From: Permianibacter sp046297695
GTDB taxonomy: Bacteria; Pseudomonadota; Gammaproteobacteria; Enterobacterales; Permianibacteraceae
DNA length: 64,000 nt
NCBI GenBank assembly: GCA_046297695.1
Contig: JBKBHF010000016.1
Coordinates: forward strand, 1-64,000
Reading direction: 5' to 3'
The notes below the pieces were generated by a model that was not told the origin of the DNA, searched no databases, and saw only the letters and a program-made list of their open reading frames with translations. Positions 8,686 through 19,480 of this stretch are shown here, in pieces. The first letter of the stretch is position 1, and each line of letters begins with the position of its first letter. The translations under genes were made by a program, and so were the position numbers.

Positions 8686-11112
8686 ATGTTGCAATCATTA
8701 AGCACATTTTCATTACGCGTGGCAGTCGCTGCGATTTCGCTCGGTGTCCATCTGAACGCTTCCGGCGCCGATGCCGATCCGGACACCAGCCTGTCCGGAG
8801 ACGGTTTGTATGTGCATGCGCAAGGCGCGTTCGGTACACAGATCATTGTTCTCAATGGCATGACGGTCGATGCCGAGGGCCGCATTCTGGTGGTAGGGGA
8901 AGCTGCCACCGACAGTTCCGGCAGCAACTACAGCAGCTTCATCGCGCGCTTCCTGCCAGACGGCACACCGGATCCGGATTTCGGCGACGATGGCAGCATC
9001 GTCCAGAACGTCGACGCAACCCTGCGCGACGTGGCCTCCGAAGTACTGGTGCAGAATGACGGCAAAATTGTCATGGCCGGCCACACCACGCCGGGCGATA
9101 CCGGACAACTCGGCAATTTCTACGTCGTGCGTTACCTGGAAAATGGCGAGCTTGATCCGTCGTTTGCCAGTGGCGGCGGCATCGTCATCAATTACCCCAA
9201 TGCCAATGAACAGCTGCTCGGCATGGCGCTACGCTCCGATGGCCGCATCGTGCTCGCGGGCAGCACCAACACCGATGGTGCGATCAACAGCATCTTTGTC
9301 CAACTGACCGCCAACGGCGCACCCGATCCCGGTTTTGGCGGCGGTGATGGCGTGATAGTGCATACCATCAATGCCACAGGTCCGGATCTGCCGAGCGGTA
9401 TCGACCTTACCGACGATGGCAAGATCGTCTTCACCGGCAGTCACGGCAGCAGCACGGCAACCAATACCGTGGTCGGTCGCCTGAATGCGGATGGTTCACT
9501 CGATACCACCTTTGCTGCCGGCATCGGCTACACAGTGATCCATTCGCTGAACAGCAACCTGCGCGATTTTGGCGATGAAGTGGTAGTGCTGCCCGATGGC
9601 AGCATCGTCGTGGCGGTGACTGTTGATACCAGCGTCAGCAATCGCGCTTCTCTCGGTGCGCTGAAACTGACCAGCAACGGCACGATTGACAGCGACTTTG
9701 CTGATAACGGCCTGCGTTTGATTGCGCCGGAAGCCGGCACCGACATCAGCATATTCAATGCCAGCGAGATCCTGCGCGACCCGAGCGACCGCCTGTTGCT
9801 GGTCGGCGCCCAGGCACAAATGAGTGACGAACAAGCTGGCGGCTTCCTGTCACAAAGCACCAAGGCCATTATTGCCAGGCTCACTGCCGATGGCGAGTTC
9901 GATTCCAGTTTTGATGGCGGCGATGGCATTACCCGCCAGACCTTGGGCGTGGTTTCGGTCTATCCACGCACCAGCACACTGCAAGCCGACGGCAAACTGC
10001 TCATCGCCGGTCGCGCCCGCGTGCCGATCACCGGTGGCGATTACAGCAGCCTTATGTTGGCCCGCTTTGCCGGTGACACTGCCGCCATCGACGTGACACC
10101 GGAGGCGTTTGATCTGGGTAATCTCACAGACGTGGCACCGAGCAGTGTCCAGCAATCCAGCACCATCACCATCGCCGGACTCAGCGATGGTGTGCAAGTG
10201 CCCCTGCGTATCAGCAACGGCGAATACCAGCTCAATGGCGGCAACTACACCAGCAACTCTGCCTGGGTCAGTAATGGCGCACAGATTCGGGTCCGCCACA
10301 CCGCCTCGGCGCTGGGCGCCACCGCGACCGAAACCGTTTTGAGCGTGGGCGGTCTCAGCGTACCGTTCAATGGTGGCAACCTGCAGGGCGATGTCATCTC
10401 GGCCAGCTTTACCAGCACCACGCAGAACGTCGACACGACGCCCGCTGCATTCAGTTTCACCAGTGTCACCGACGTCGCCCTGGACAGCTGGGTCGTTTCG
10501 GACCCCGTCACGATAACGGGAATCAATTACGCGACGCCGGTGTCGATCAGCAATGGCGAGTATTCGATTGGTTGCAATGCGAGTTTCACCAGCGCTGCCG
10601 GCACAGTGGAAGCCGGTGCCAGCGTCTGCGTCCGTCAGCGGACCGCCAGCACGACCAGCACCAGCAAGACCACCACGCTGACGGTCGGCACGGTCAGCGC
10701 GGATTTCGTCACGACAACGACCGCCTCGGTCGATACCACACCGGACGACTTCAGCTTTACCGCCCAGACCAATGTCGCGCGCGTGGCAACCGTCACTTCC
10801 AACAGCATCACGGTGACCGGCATCAATGCGCCAACCCCCATCAGTGTCAGTGGTAGCGGCGGTTACTCCATCGGCTGCACGGAAACTTTTGTCAACAGCC
10901 CCGGTACGGTCAGTGCTGGCGATACCGTCTGCCTGCGCCATCTGGCCTCGACAAACTATGCCAGCCAGGTGAGCACCACACTGACCATTGGCGGCAAATC
11001 CGCCACCTTCACCAGCACTACTGTCAGTGCCAGCACATCAGGTGGTGGCGGCGGTGGTGGTGGTGGTGGCGGCGGTGGTGGTGGTGGCAGCACCGGTTTG
11101 CTGTTGCTGTAG
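8686..11112 (+). CDS. Large secreted delta-60 repeat protein with C-terminal poly-Gly, probably truncated GlyGly-CTERM anchor
   Basis: An 808-residue exported protein. A signal peptide (about 1-28) is followed by seven or so delta-60 repeats (about 50-465; each with G.LDPSFG..G and QxDGKIVxAG patterns, probably a beta-propeller). Three approximately 100-residue beta-rich repeats follow (about 468-785) that start with DTTPxxFSF and contain TVTGIN and ISNGEYSIGC. The end is 16 consecutive glycines, STG and LLLL before a TAG. ATG 8686 has GAAGGAG eight bases upstream. Such a tail normally continues as a hydrophobic helix and basic end (GlyGly-CTERM, processed by rhombosortase). Here the helix resumes in frame after the stop, so the anchor looks interrupted. 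No rhombosortase gene is in the window. Confidence 0.85.
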   Translation: MLQSLSTFSLRVAVAAISLGVHLNASGADADPDTSLSGDGLYVHAQGAFGTQIIVLNGMTVDAEGRILVVGEAATDSSGSNYSSFIARFLPDGTPDPDFGDDGSIVQNVDATLRDVASEVLVQNDGKIVMAGHTTPGDTGQLGNFYVVRYLENGELDPSFASGGGIVINYPNANEQLLGMALRSDGRIVLAGSTNTDGAINSIFVQLTANGAPDPGFGGGDGVIVHTINATGPDLPSGIDLTDDGKIVFTGSHGSSTATNTVVGRLNADGSLDTTFAAGIGYTVIHSLNSNLRDFGDEVVVLPDGSIVVAVTVDTSVSNRASLGALKLTSNGTIDSDFADNGLRLIAPEAGTDISIFNASEILRDPSDRLLLVGAQAQMSDEQAGGFLSQSTKAIIARLTADGEFDSSFDGGDGITRQTLGVVSVYPRTSTLQADGKLLIAGRARVPITGGDYSSLMLARFAGDTAAIDVTPEAFDLGNLTDVAPSSVQQSSTITIAGLSDGVQVPLRISNGEYQLNGGNYTSNSAWVSNGAQIRVRHTASALGATATETVLSVGGLSVPFNGGNLQGDVISASFTSTTQNVDTTPAAFSFTSVTDVALDSWVVSDPVTITGINYATPVSISNGEYSIGCNASFTSAAGTVEAGASVCVRQRTASTTSTSKTTTLTVGTVSADFVTTTTASVDTTPDDFSFTAQTNVARVATVTSNSITVTGINAPTPISVSGSGGYSIGCTETFVNSPGTVSAGDTVCLRHLASTNYASQVSTTLTIGGKSATFTSTTVSASTSGGGGGGGGGGGGGGGGSTGLLLL
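11041..11088 (+). repeat. GGT/GGC trinucleotide tract encoding 16 glycines
   Basis: Sixteen consecutive Gly codons, a mixture of GGT and GGC, at the end of the delta-60 protein. Such tracts are prone to slippage in whole codons, so glycine number may vary between strains without changing frame. Confidence 0.9.
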
Positions 11113-11164
11113 CTGCTGGCGCTGACGAGTCTGCGCCGTGCATACATGGCAACAAAACGTTTTC

Positions 11165-11650
11165 ATGTGCAGGCTTGAACAAGTCTCGCGTGTCCTGCTG
11201 TCGCTGTTGCTGATCAGCAACACGGCAGCAGCTGGTGACATTCTGCCGTTCAGCACCGATGGCTGCAGCGCCTTTCCGGACGGGCATGGTGAAGACGATA
11301 CGTCGTGGCGTGATTGCTGTATCGCACACGATCTCGCCTATTGGGCCGGCGGCAGTTATGCCGACCGGCAAGCAGCGGACGAAGCGCTGGCGCTTTGTGT
11401 TGCTGATGCCGGCGCGCCGCAGATAGCCAAACTGATGCTGGCCGGTGTCCGGGTCGGTGGCTCTCCGTTTTTCCCGACCAGCTACCGCTGGGGCTACGGC
11501 TGGCCTTATGTGCGCGGCTACGCACCGCTCAGCGACGTGGAAAAAGAGCAGATCATGGCCGCGATTGACCGGGCAACACCGGAGGCTTTTGTGCCGCAGA
11601 CCCCGACGCTGTATTGGCAATGGGTGCCGTGGCGAACAGAGAACGAGTGA
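11165..11650 (+). CDS. Small secreted phospholipase A2-like protein
   Basis: A 161-residue protein with a signal peptide (about 1-25, ending TAAAG). Residues 30-80 contain DGCSAFPDG, then CCIAHDLAYW, the CCxxHD motif of the prokaryotic and secreted PLA2 fold in which His and Asp form the catalytic dyad. Cysteines at the two ends could form the disulfides of the fold. The C-terminal part is rich in Trp and Tyr. ATG 11165 starts the signal peptide; GTG 11138 in the same frame is possible. The start lies within the sequence that would be read if the upstream amber codon were suppressed. Enzymatic activity is inferred from the motif only; related small proteins are often annotated only as hypothetical. 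Confidence 0.7.
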   Translation: MCRLEQVSRVLLSLLLISNTAAAGDILPFSTDGCSAFPDGHGEDDTSWRDCCIAHDLAYWAGGSYADRQAADEALALCVADAGAPQIAKLMLAGVRVGGSPFFPTSYRWGYGWPYVRGYAPLSDVEKEQIMAAIDRATPEAFVPQTPTLYWQWVPWRTENE

Positions 11651-11715
11651 GTCGTTCACTCATTTGCTCGCGACGGCTTCAGCCATCGGGACAGGAAGAA
11701 CCGGCGCAGAAGAAC

Positions 11716-11739
11716 AAGGGCGGAAGTTCCGCCCTTTTT
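11716..11739 (+). terminator. Rho-independent terminator
   Basis: A near-perfect hairpin (AAGGGCGGAA / TTCCGCCCTT) followed by T residues on the plus strand. It closes the PLA2-like gene and lies between convergent genes. Confidence 0.8.
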
Positions 11740-11771
11740 GCTGTGTCAGTGCCGGCGTGCAGACGCGAAAG

Positions 11772-13802
11772 TCAAATCACCGCTGCCAGCTCGGCGCCTT
11801 GCCGGATCGCGCGCTTGGCATCGAGCTCAGAGGCAACATCGGCGCCACCGATGACATGCACGGTAATGCCGCGAGCACGCAGCGGTTCCAGCAACTCACG
11901 CTGCGACAGCTGACCGGTGCAGTTGATCACATGATCCACTTCCAGACAGCGCAGCGGACCCTGCTCGCCTTCACGGATCCACAGCCCCTGATCATCAATG
12001 CGTTCGTAGTTGACGCCGGAAAGCATCTGCACCTGATTCATTTTCAGGCTGGCGCGGTGGATCCAGCCGGTGGTCTTGCCAAGCCCGGCACCCGGTTTGC
12101 TCGCCTTGCGCTGGCACATGATGACCTGGCGTGCCGGCTTCAGCGGTTCCGGTTTCGGCAGCACGGCGCCGCGATGCTGATAACCGGCATCAACGCCCCA
12201 CTCTTTCAGGAAATGCTCGGTATCCGGGGATTTACCTTGTTCCGCTACCAAAAACTCGGCCATATCAAAACCGATACCACCGGCACCGATGATCGCGACC
12301 TTCTTGCCGACCGGTTTCTTGTGCAGCAGCACATCCGGATAGCTCAGCACTTTCGGATGATCGATGCCCGGGATCTCCGGCGTGCGCGGCACCACGCCGG
12401 TGGCCAGCACGACTTCGTCAAAGCCGTTGGCAATCAACTGTTCCGCACTGGCGCGCTGACCAAGGCAAACCGAGACGCCGGTCAATTCCAGTCGCCGTTT
12501 GAAATAGCGCAGCGTCTCGTAAAACTCTTCCTTGCCCGGCACCTGCTTGGCAATATTGAGCTGGCCGCCCAATTCCTGCGCGGCTTCGATCAGCGTGACG
12601 TCGTGACCGCGTTCGGCGGCATAGGTCGCGAAGCTCATACCGGCCGCACCACCGCCGACGACAGCAATTTTCTTCTTGCGCTGCGCGGTCGCAAAATTCA
12701 GTTCGGTTTCGTAAGCCGCGCGCGGATTGACCAGACAGGTCGCGCGCTTGTGTTGGAACACGTGATCGAGACAGGCCTGATTGCAGCCGATGCAGGTGTT
12801 GATTTCATCGGCGCGGTTCATGCTCGCCTTGCGGACAAAATCGGCATCGGCGAGCAGCGGCCGCGCCATCGACACCATGTCGGCATCACCTCGGGCCAGA
12901 ATGTCTTCGGCCACTTCCGGCGTGTTGATCCGGTTGGTGGTAATCAGCGGCAGGTTGACTTCACCTTTCAGCTTGCGAGTGACCCAGGTAAAGGCGCCGC
13001 GCGGCACCATGGTCGCGATGGTCGGCACTCGCGCTTCGTGCCAGCCAATGCCGGTGTTGATGATCGTCGCACCGGCTTTTTCAATGGCTTTGGCGAGCTG
13101 CACGACTTCGCCCCAGCTCTGGCCATCCGGCACCAAATCGAGCATCGACAGGCGATAGATGATGATGAAATTCGGGCCGACTTTTTCCCGCATCCGCCGG
13201 ACAATCTCGACCGGGAAACGCATCCGGTTTTCGTAGGAGCCGCCCCACTCGTCGGTGCGCTGGTTGGTGCGTGCGCAGAGGAATTGGTTGATGAGATAGC
13301 CTTCCGAGCCCATCACCTCGACGCCGTCATAACCGGCACGCTGGGCCAGGACCGCGCAGTTGACGTAATCCTTGATGGTCTTCTCGACGCCACGGCGCGA
13401 CAGCGCCCAGGGCTTGAATGGCGTGATCGGCGACTGGATCTTGCTCGGCGCGACCTGCAGCGGGTGGTAGCTGTACCGACCACCGTGCAGGATCTGCAGC
13501 GCAATGCGGCCACCGGCCTTGTGCACGGCATCGGTGACGATGCGGTGCTTACCGACCTGCCAGGGCCAGCTCAGCTGGGCACCGAACGGCGCCAGCCGGC
13601 CAGCGAGGTTCGGCGCAATGCCGCCGGTGACAATCAAACTGACCCCACCGCGCGCCCGCTCGGCATAAAAAGCGGCCATCTTCTCAAAGCCGCCCTTTTC
13701 TTCTTCAAGGCCGGTATGCATCGAACCCATCAAGACCCGGTTCGGCAAGGTACAAAAGCCCAGGTTCAGCGGCGCCAGCAGATTGGGGTAAGCAGCAGTC
13801 AT
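11772..13802 (-). CDS. fadH: 2,4-dienoyl-CoA reductase (NADPH)
   Basis: A 676-residue flavin/iron-sulfur enzyme reducing 2,4-dienoyl-CoA to trans-3-enoyl-CoA in beta-oxidation of unsaturated fatty acids. An N-terminal old-yellow-enzyme TIM barrel (about 1-335) opens with LLAPLNLGF..PNRVLMGSMHTGLEE. The 4Fe-4S cluster follows in CIGCNQACLD..C (about 340-360), then an FAD-binding GGGAAGMSFA motif (about 383) and an NADPH-binding domain with AIIGAGGIGFD (about 510). Length is close to E. coli FadH (672). ATG 13802 matches the family N-terminus; ATG 13817 is an alternative five residues longer. The gene stands alone and is divergent from sppA. Confidence 0.93.
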   Translation of the reverse strand: MTAAYPNLLAPLNLGFCTLPNRVLMGSMHTGLEEEKGGFEKMAAFYAERARGGVSLIVTGGIAPNLAGRLAPFGAQLSWPWQVGKHRIVTDAVHKAGGRIALQILHGGRYSYHPLQVAPSKIQSPITPFKPWALSRRGVEKTIKDYVNCAVLAQRAGYDGVEVMGSEGYLINQFLCARTNQRTDEWGGSYENRMRFPVEIVRRMREKVGPNFIIIYRLSMLDLVPDGQSWGEVVQLAKAIEKAGATIINTGIGWHEARVPTIATMVPRGAFTWVTRKLKGEVNLPLITTNRINTPEVAEDILARGDADMVSMARPLLADADFVRKASMNRADEINTCIGCNQACLDHVFQHKRATCLVNPRAAYETELNFATAQRKKKIAVVGGGAAGMSFATYAAERGHDVTLIEAAQELGGQLNIAKQVPGKEEFYETLRYFKRRLELTGVSVCLGQRASAEQLIANGFDEVVLATGVVPRTPEIPGIDHPKVLSYPDVLLHKKPVGKKVAIIGAGGIGFDMAEFLVAEQGKSPDTEHFLKEWGVDAGYQHRGAVLPKPEPLKPARQVIMCQRKASKPGAGLGKTTGWIHRASLKMNQVQMLSGVNYERIDDQGLWIREGEQGPLRCLEVDHVINCTGQLSQRELLEPLRARGITVHVIGGADVASELDAKRAIRQGAELAAVI

Positions 13803-14087
13803 GACTCGTCGGACCATTTGAAAGGTTCCGGCAAGTGTAGGGAGCGACGGCGCGACCGGCAAGCTCCCCAAGCTATTCCCGGCGCAATAGCTGCTTACAA
13901 ATGGCAGACACCCTGATACAGGGAGAAACCCAAGCGGTGTCAGGTACTTAGCAGTAAGACCTGCGCCATCGTGCGAGGCATTGACCGTACGCTCTGGCCG
14001 GTCCGGGTCCGACTCCTTACACTTGGCCCCCCTGCCCGTGGCCATGACGGCCCGGCCGGTCTGTATCGTTCAACCCTCGAGAGTGTC

Positions 14088-15950
14088 ATGGAAAAGAAGC
14101 GTCGTAGCTTTCCGGTTCGTGCCCTGATCGCAAGCTGGCGGTTCATCAACAACGCCCGCCGTGCGTTCATGAACCTGTTGTTTGTGCTGTTCGTCGTGTT
14201 TGTCCTGTCGGCCGTGTTTGGCGACAAGGGTCCGCGGGTCGAAACCGGTAGTGCGCTGGTGCTGAAACCAGCCGGCTTCATCGTCGAGCAAGCCGAAAAC
14301 CCGACCCCAGTCGAAGCCATCATGGGCGATCTGTCAGACGATCGGCCGCCGCAAACCGAGCTGCGCGATCTGTTGACCGCCATCCGTGAAGGCGCCAAAG
14401 ACGAGCGCATCAAGATTCTGGTGATCGACACCAGCGAGCTGATGGGCGTCGGCCCATCCAAACTGGTTGAACTGCGCGACGCCATCGCCGAATTCAAACA
14501 AGCTGGCAAGAAAGTGCTGGCCCGTGGCGATTGGTACAGCCAGGCCGGCTACTACCTCGCTGCGCAAGCCGATGAGGTTTACCTCGACAGCTACGGCGCC
14601 ATCGACATCGACGGTTTCAATCACACCCGCACCTTCTTCAAGGGCGCGTTGGAGCGATTCGGCGTCAAGATGCACGTGTTCAAGGTCGGCACCTACAAAT
14701 CGGCCGTTGAACCGTACATCCGTGATGACATGTCACCGGAAGCCAAAGCCAATGCCGAGCAATGGCTGAACGTGCTGTGGAACGGCTACAAGACCGACGT
14801 TGCCGCCGCGCGCAAGCTGCAACCGGAACAAATTCAACAATACGCCGACAACATGAGCAGCCTGCTGCAGGCTGAACAGGGTGATCTGGCAAAAGTCGCG
14901 CAAACCGCCGGCCTCATCAACGGTTTTAAAACCCGGATCGAGTGGGAAGATTATCTGCGCGAGCTGGTGGGTGAAGACCACAAAGGCGAAACTTTCAAGC
15001 AGGTCGATGCCGTCGCCTATGCCTCGCTGTTCGAACGGCCGAAGCTGCCGGGTGAAAGCAGCGTCGGCATCATCGTCGCGCAAGGCGAAATCGTCGACGG
15101 TGAAGCACCGGTCGGCATGAGCGGTGGTGACAGCGTTGCCCAGCTGATCCGCGATGCCCGTGAAGACGAATCGATCAAGGCCATCGTGCTGCGCGTTGAC
15201 AGCCCTGGGGGTTCGGCGTTTGCATCGGAAGTGATTCGGCGCGAGCTCGAAGCGACCCAGAAAGCCGGCAAACCGGTCGTGGTCAGCATGAGTTCGGTCG
15301 CCGCATCCGGCGGTTACTGGATCAGTGCAACGGCCGATGAAATTGTCGCCAGCCCCTGGACCATTACCGGCTCAATCGGCATCTTCGGCATGTTCCCAAC
15401 CGTCGAAGCACTCGCCAATGAATACGGCATCCATCGCGATGGCGTTGGCACCACCAAGCTCGCCGGCGCGTTTGATCTGGCCCGTCCGCTGAACCCGGAA
15501 CTGGGCGCGATCATCCAGCAGGCGATCAACCACGGTTATGAGCGTTTCCTCGGCCTGGTCGCCAATGGCCGCAAGAAAACCCGCGACGAAGTCGATGCCA
15601 TTGCCCAGGGTCGGGTCTGGGCGGGCAGCGACGCGCTGGGTCACGGTCTGGTCGACAAGCTCGGCACCTTGGACGATGCGGTCAAATCGGCAGCCGAACG
15701 CGCCAAGCTTGGCGACAAGTACACTGTTCGTTATGTCGAGAAGCCGCTGACGCCGATGCAGGCCTTCGTCAAAGGCTTCAGCGCTCATGCAGTAGCCGTG
15801 CTGCCGGAAAGCTGGTTCGCAGCGCCGCAACACAAATTGCCAAGCCCGCTGCTGATGCAAGCCAAGCTCGCGGCCAAACAGGCCAAGGATCTGCTCGAAA
15901 TGAACGATCCGAATCACGCTTATGCGCACTGCCTGTGTGAAGTGCAGTAA
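14088..15950 (+). CDS. sppA: Signal peptide peptidase SppA, 67K type
   Basis: A 620-residue inner-membrane serine protease that degrades cleaved signal peptides. One N-terminal transmembrane segment (about 25-45) precedes tandem S49 domains, as in E. coli SppA (618 residues). The catalytic Lys is in VGTYKSAVEP of the first domain (about 204) and the nucleophile Ser in SSVAASGGYWIS of the second (about 405), both present. ATG 14088 places the membrane segment correctly; the frame is open upstream but without family resemblance. It is followed by a strong bidirectional terminator shared with the convergent helicase gene. Confidence 0.93.
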   Translation: MEKKRRSFPVRALIASWRFINNARRAFMNLLFVLFVVFVLSAVFGDKGPRVETGSALVLKPAGFIVEQAENPTPVEAIMGDLSDDRPPQTELRDLLTAIREGAKDERIKILVIDTSELMGVGPSKLVELRDAIAEFKQAGKKVLARGDWYSQAGYYLAAQADEVYLDSYGAIDIDGFNHTRTFFKGALERFGVKMHVFKVGTYKSAVEPYIRDDMSPEAKANAEQWLNVLWNGYKTDVAAARKLQPEQIQQYADNMSSLLQAEQGDLAKVAQTAGLINGFKTRIEWEDYLRELVGEDHKGETFKQVDAVAYASLFERPKLPGESSVGIIVAQGEIVDGEAPVGMSGGDSVAQLIRDAREDESIKAIVLRVDSPGGSAFASEVIRRELEATQKAGKPVVVSMSSVAASGGYWISATADEIVASPWTITGSIGIFGMFPTVEALANEYGIHRDGVGTTKLAGAFDLARPLNPELGAIIQQAINHGYERFLGLVANGRKKTRDEVDAIAQGRVWAGSDALGHGLVDKLGTLDDAVKSAAERAKLGDKYTVRYVEKPLTPMQAFVKGFSAHAVAVLPESWFAAPQHKLPSPLLMQAKLAAKQAKDLLEMNDPNHAYAHCLCEVQ

Positions 15951-15998
15951 GCGTATTTGACGTGCTCCGCTGCCGCGCTTTGCCGGTAGCGGACAAAC

Positions 15999-16027
15999 AA
16001 AAACGGCAGCCAATGGCTGCCGTTTTT
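15999..16027. terminator. Bidirectional rho-independent terminator
   Basis: A 13-bp perfect stem built on AACGGCAGCCA / TGGCTGCCGTT with A-run and T-run on either side. It serves both sppA (plus) and the helicase gene (minus). Confidence 0.85.
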
Positions 16028-16046
16028 GTTGCTGCTGATTCCGGTA

Positions 16047-17924
<1,878 letters not shown>

Positions 17925-18284
17925 TTTTCCTGCCCCAACGGGGCGCAAACGGCAGCCATGGCCGCTGCAGACCGGTTTGTTCAAGACGAAACGTTCCGAA
18001 GCGAGGAAATTTTCGCCAAACAAAAGCCTGCCGAGCCGCGTATTACGCGGTAGCCACTGCCTTACATCAGTTAATGTGTCAGCCGGAACCGGGCATCGGC
18101 CCACGCCTCTGCATCAGCAGAGCGGACCACCCGCAACTTGGCGAAAACACGTCGTGCCGCCAAGCCGGATACCTGCAGGGATCAGGTCAGGTTCGAGGAA
18201 CCGGACCCTGGCGCGAAGTCGCGCTCGCAGGAGGAGGATTGGTGAGGCTCATACCCGCTGCGGTTTTGATGCCCCGCAACAAGG
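17925..18284 (-). promoter_or_regulatory. Long structured 5' leader of the helicase mRNA (possible RNA element)
   Basis: No gene is seen in the 542 bases between the helicase and ansA. The part transcribed toward the helicase contains several hairpins. CTTGGCG 18137-18143 pairs with CGCCAAG 18158-18164. A compact junction at 18172-18231 has CCTGC pairing with GCAGG outside, AGGG with CCCT enclosing a GGTTC/GAACC hairpin, and a GCGCG/CGCGC hairpin beside it. Long structured leaders are common for cold-inducible DEAD-box helicases, but this one matches no riboswitch or RNA family I can name, and the strand is inferred. Confidence 0.4.
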
Positions 18285-18290
18285 GCGCGA

Positions 18291-18296
18291 ACTATA
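18291..18296 (-). promoter_or_regulatory. Putative -10 box for the helicase transcript
   Basis: TATAGT on the minus strand. The -35 region 17 bases upstream is weak (TCGCTT). It is the best candidate start for the helicase leader. Confidence 0.35.
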
Positions 18297-18369
18297 GGGG
18301 CTGACCGGGTAAAAAGCGAGCGATTTTTGACGTCGGCCGGCCGAAAAGGCAATTTTCACCAGATCTGTA

Positions 18370-18400
18370 CCAGTTGCGAGCATTTGCGCGGAGCAACTGG
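18370..18400. repeat. 8-bp inverted repeat upstream of ansA
   Basis: CCAGTTGC (18370-18377) and GCAACTGG (18393-18400) form a perfect inverted repeat with a 15-base spacer just upstream of the ansA promoter region. It could be a regulator-binding site or a hairpin. Confidence 0.4.
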
Positions 18401-18429
18401 CCCGATCGTTCCGGATAGACCGGCCCGGC

Positions 18430-18435
18430 TACAAT
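18430..18435 (+). promoter_or_regulatory. Putative -10 box for ansA
   Basis: TACAAT 32 bases before ATG 18467. The -35 region is poor (TTCCGG with short spacing), so activation or the upstream inverted repeat may matter. Confidence 0.4.
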
Positions 18436-18466
18436 AGCGACCATCTTTCCCCTACCCGCTCCCGCC

Positions 18467-19480
18467 ATGACCCGTTCCGTCTATATCGCCCACACCGGCG
18501 GCACCATCGGCATGAAGAAAACCGCCAACGGCTACGCCCCGGTGCGCGGCTACCTCGATGAAGTGATCCGGAACATGCCGGAATTTGCTCGTGACGAGAT
18601 GCCACGGGTGGTCGTGCGCGAATTCGAAACGCTGATCGATTCCTCCGACATGACGCCATCGGAATGGTGGCGCATTGCCCAGGACATCCGCGATCACTAT
18701 GACCAGTTCGACGGCTTCGTGATCCTGCACGGCACCGACACCATGGCTTACACCGCGTCGGCGCTGTCGTTCATGCTCGAAGATCTGGCCAAGCCGGTCA
18801 TCGTTACCGGCTCGCAGATCCCGATGTGCGAATTGCGCACCGATGGCCGCGACAACCTGATCAGCGCCGTGCTGCTCGCCGCCAACTACGACATCCCGGA
18901 AGTCTGTCTGTATTTCCACGACCGGCTTTATCGCGGCAACCGCGCGCAGAAGGTCGATGCCAATGGCTTCCATGCTTTTGACTCACCGAACTTTCCACCG
19001 CTGGCCGAAGTCGGCATCTCGATCGACATCAACCGTTCACTGCTGCTGCCAGGACCGAACAAACCATTGCGGGTGCAGGAACTGAATCCGCCGATGGTGG
19101 GAACCATTTCGCTGTTCCCGGGTATAAACGCCGGCATCATCGAAAACTTCCTGAAGCCGCCGTTGCAGGGTCTGATCCTGCAAAGCTACGGCAGCGGCAA
19201 TGCGCCGTCGAAAAACACCGAGCTCTTGCGGGTATTGCAGGAAGCCAGCGATCGCGGCGTCATCGTGGTCAACTGCACCCAGTGCTACCGCGGTCTTGTT
19301 GACATGAACACCTATGAATGCGGCCGTGTGCTGATGCAGCACGGCGTGATCAGCGGTTACGACATGACCCGGGAAGCGGCACTGACAAAACTGTATTACC
19401 TGTTTTCGCTCGGCCTCAACACCAGTGAAATCAAGAAACGGATGCAACAAAATCTGCGTGGAGAACTGACGCTTGATTGA
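18467..19480 (+). CDS. ansA: L-asparaginase, type I (cytoplasmic)
   Basis: A 337-residue asparaginase hydrolysing L-asparagine to aspartate and ammonia. The first active-site Thr is T10 in HTGGTIG and the second is T90 followed by D91 in LHGTDTMAYT; the Lys of the second triad lies beyond in the IVTGSQIP region's domain. There is no signal peptide, and length matches E. coli AnsA (338), so the cytoplasmic type I enzyme is indicated. ATG 18467 is the first start; the stop overlaps the next gene by eight bases, implying coupled translation with a secreted alpha/beta hydrolase. Confidence 0.93.
   Translation: MTRSVYIAHTGGTIGMKKTANGYAPVRGYLDEVIRNMPEFARDEMPRVVVREFETLIDSSDMTPSEWWRIAQDIRDHYDQFDGFVILHGTDTMAYTASALSFMLEDLAKPVIVTGSQIPMCELRTDGRDNLISAVLLAANYDIPEVCLYFHDRLYRGNRAQKVDANGFHAFDSPNFPPLAEVGISIDINRSLLLPGPNKPLRVQELNPPMVGTISLFPGINAGIIENFLKPPLQGLILQSYGSGNAPSKNTELLRVLQEASDRGVIVVNCTQCYRGLVDMNTYECGRVLMQHGVISGYDMTREAALTKLYYLFSLGLNTSEIKKRMQQNLRGELTLD

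Noticed and set aside
11445..13916. Very long open frame on the plus strand opposite fadH
   Set aside because: It is the antisense frame of a confidently assigned FadH; composition is His/Arg/Gln-rich without any motif, typical of GC-rich shadow frames.
18172..18231. Resemblance to the 4.5S SRP RNA tip (CAGGTCAGG) or a TPP riboswitch (GAACCTGA on the other strand)
   Set aside because: The SRP GGAAGGAAGCAGCC side is absent and the TPP TGAGA and flanking stems are absent on either strand; the fold differs.
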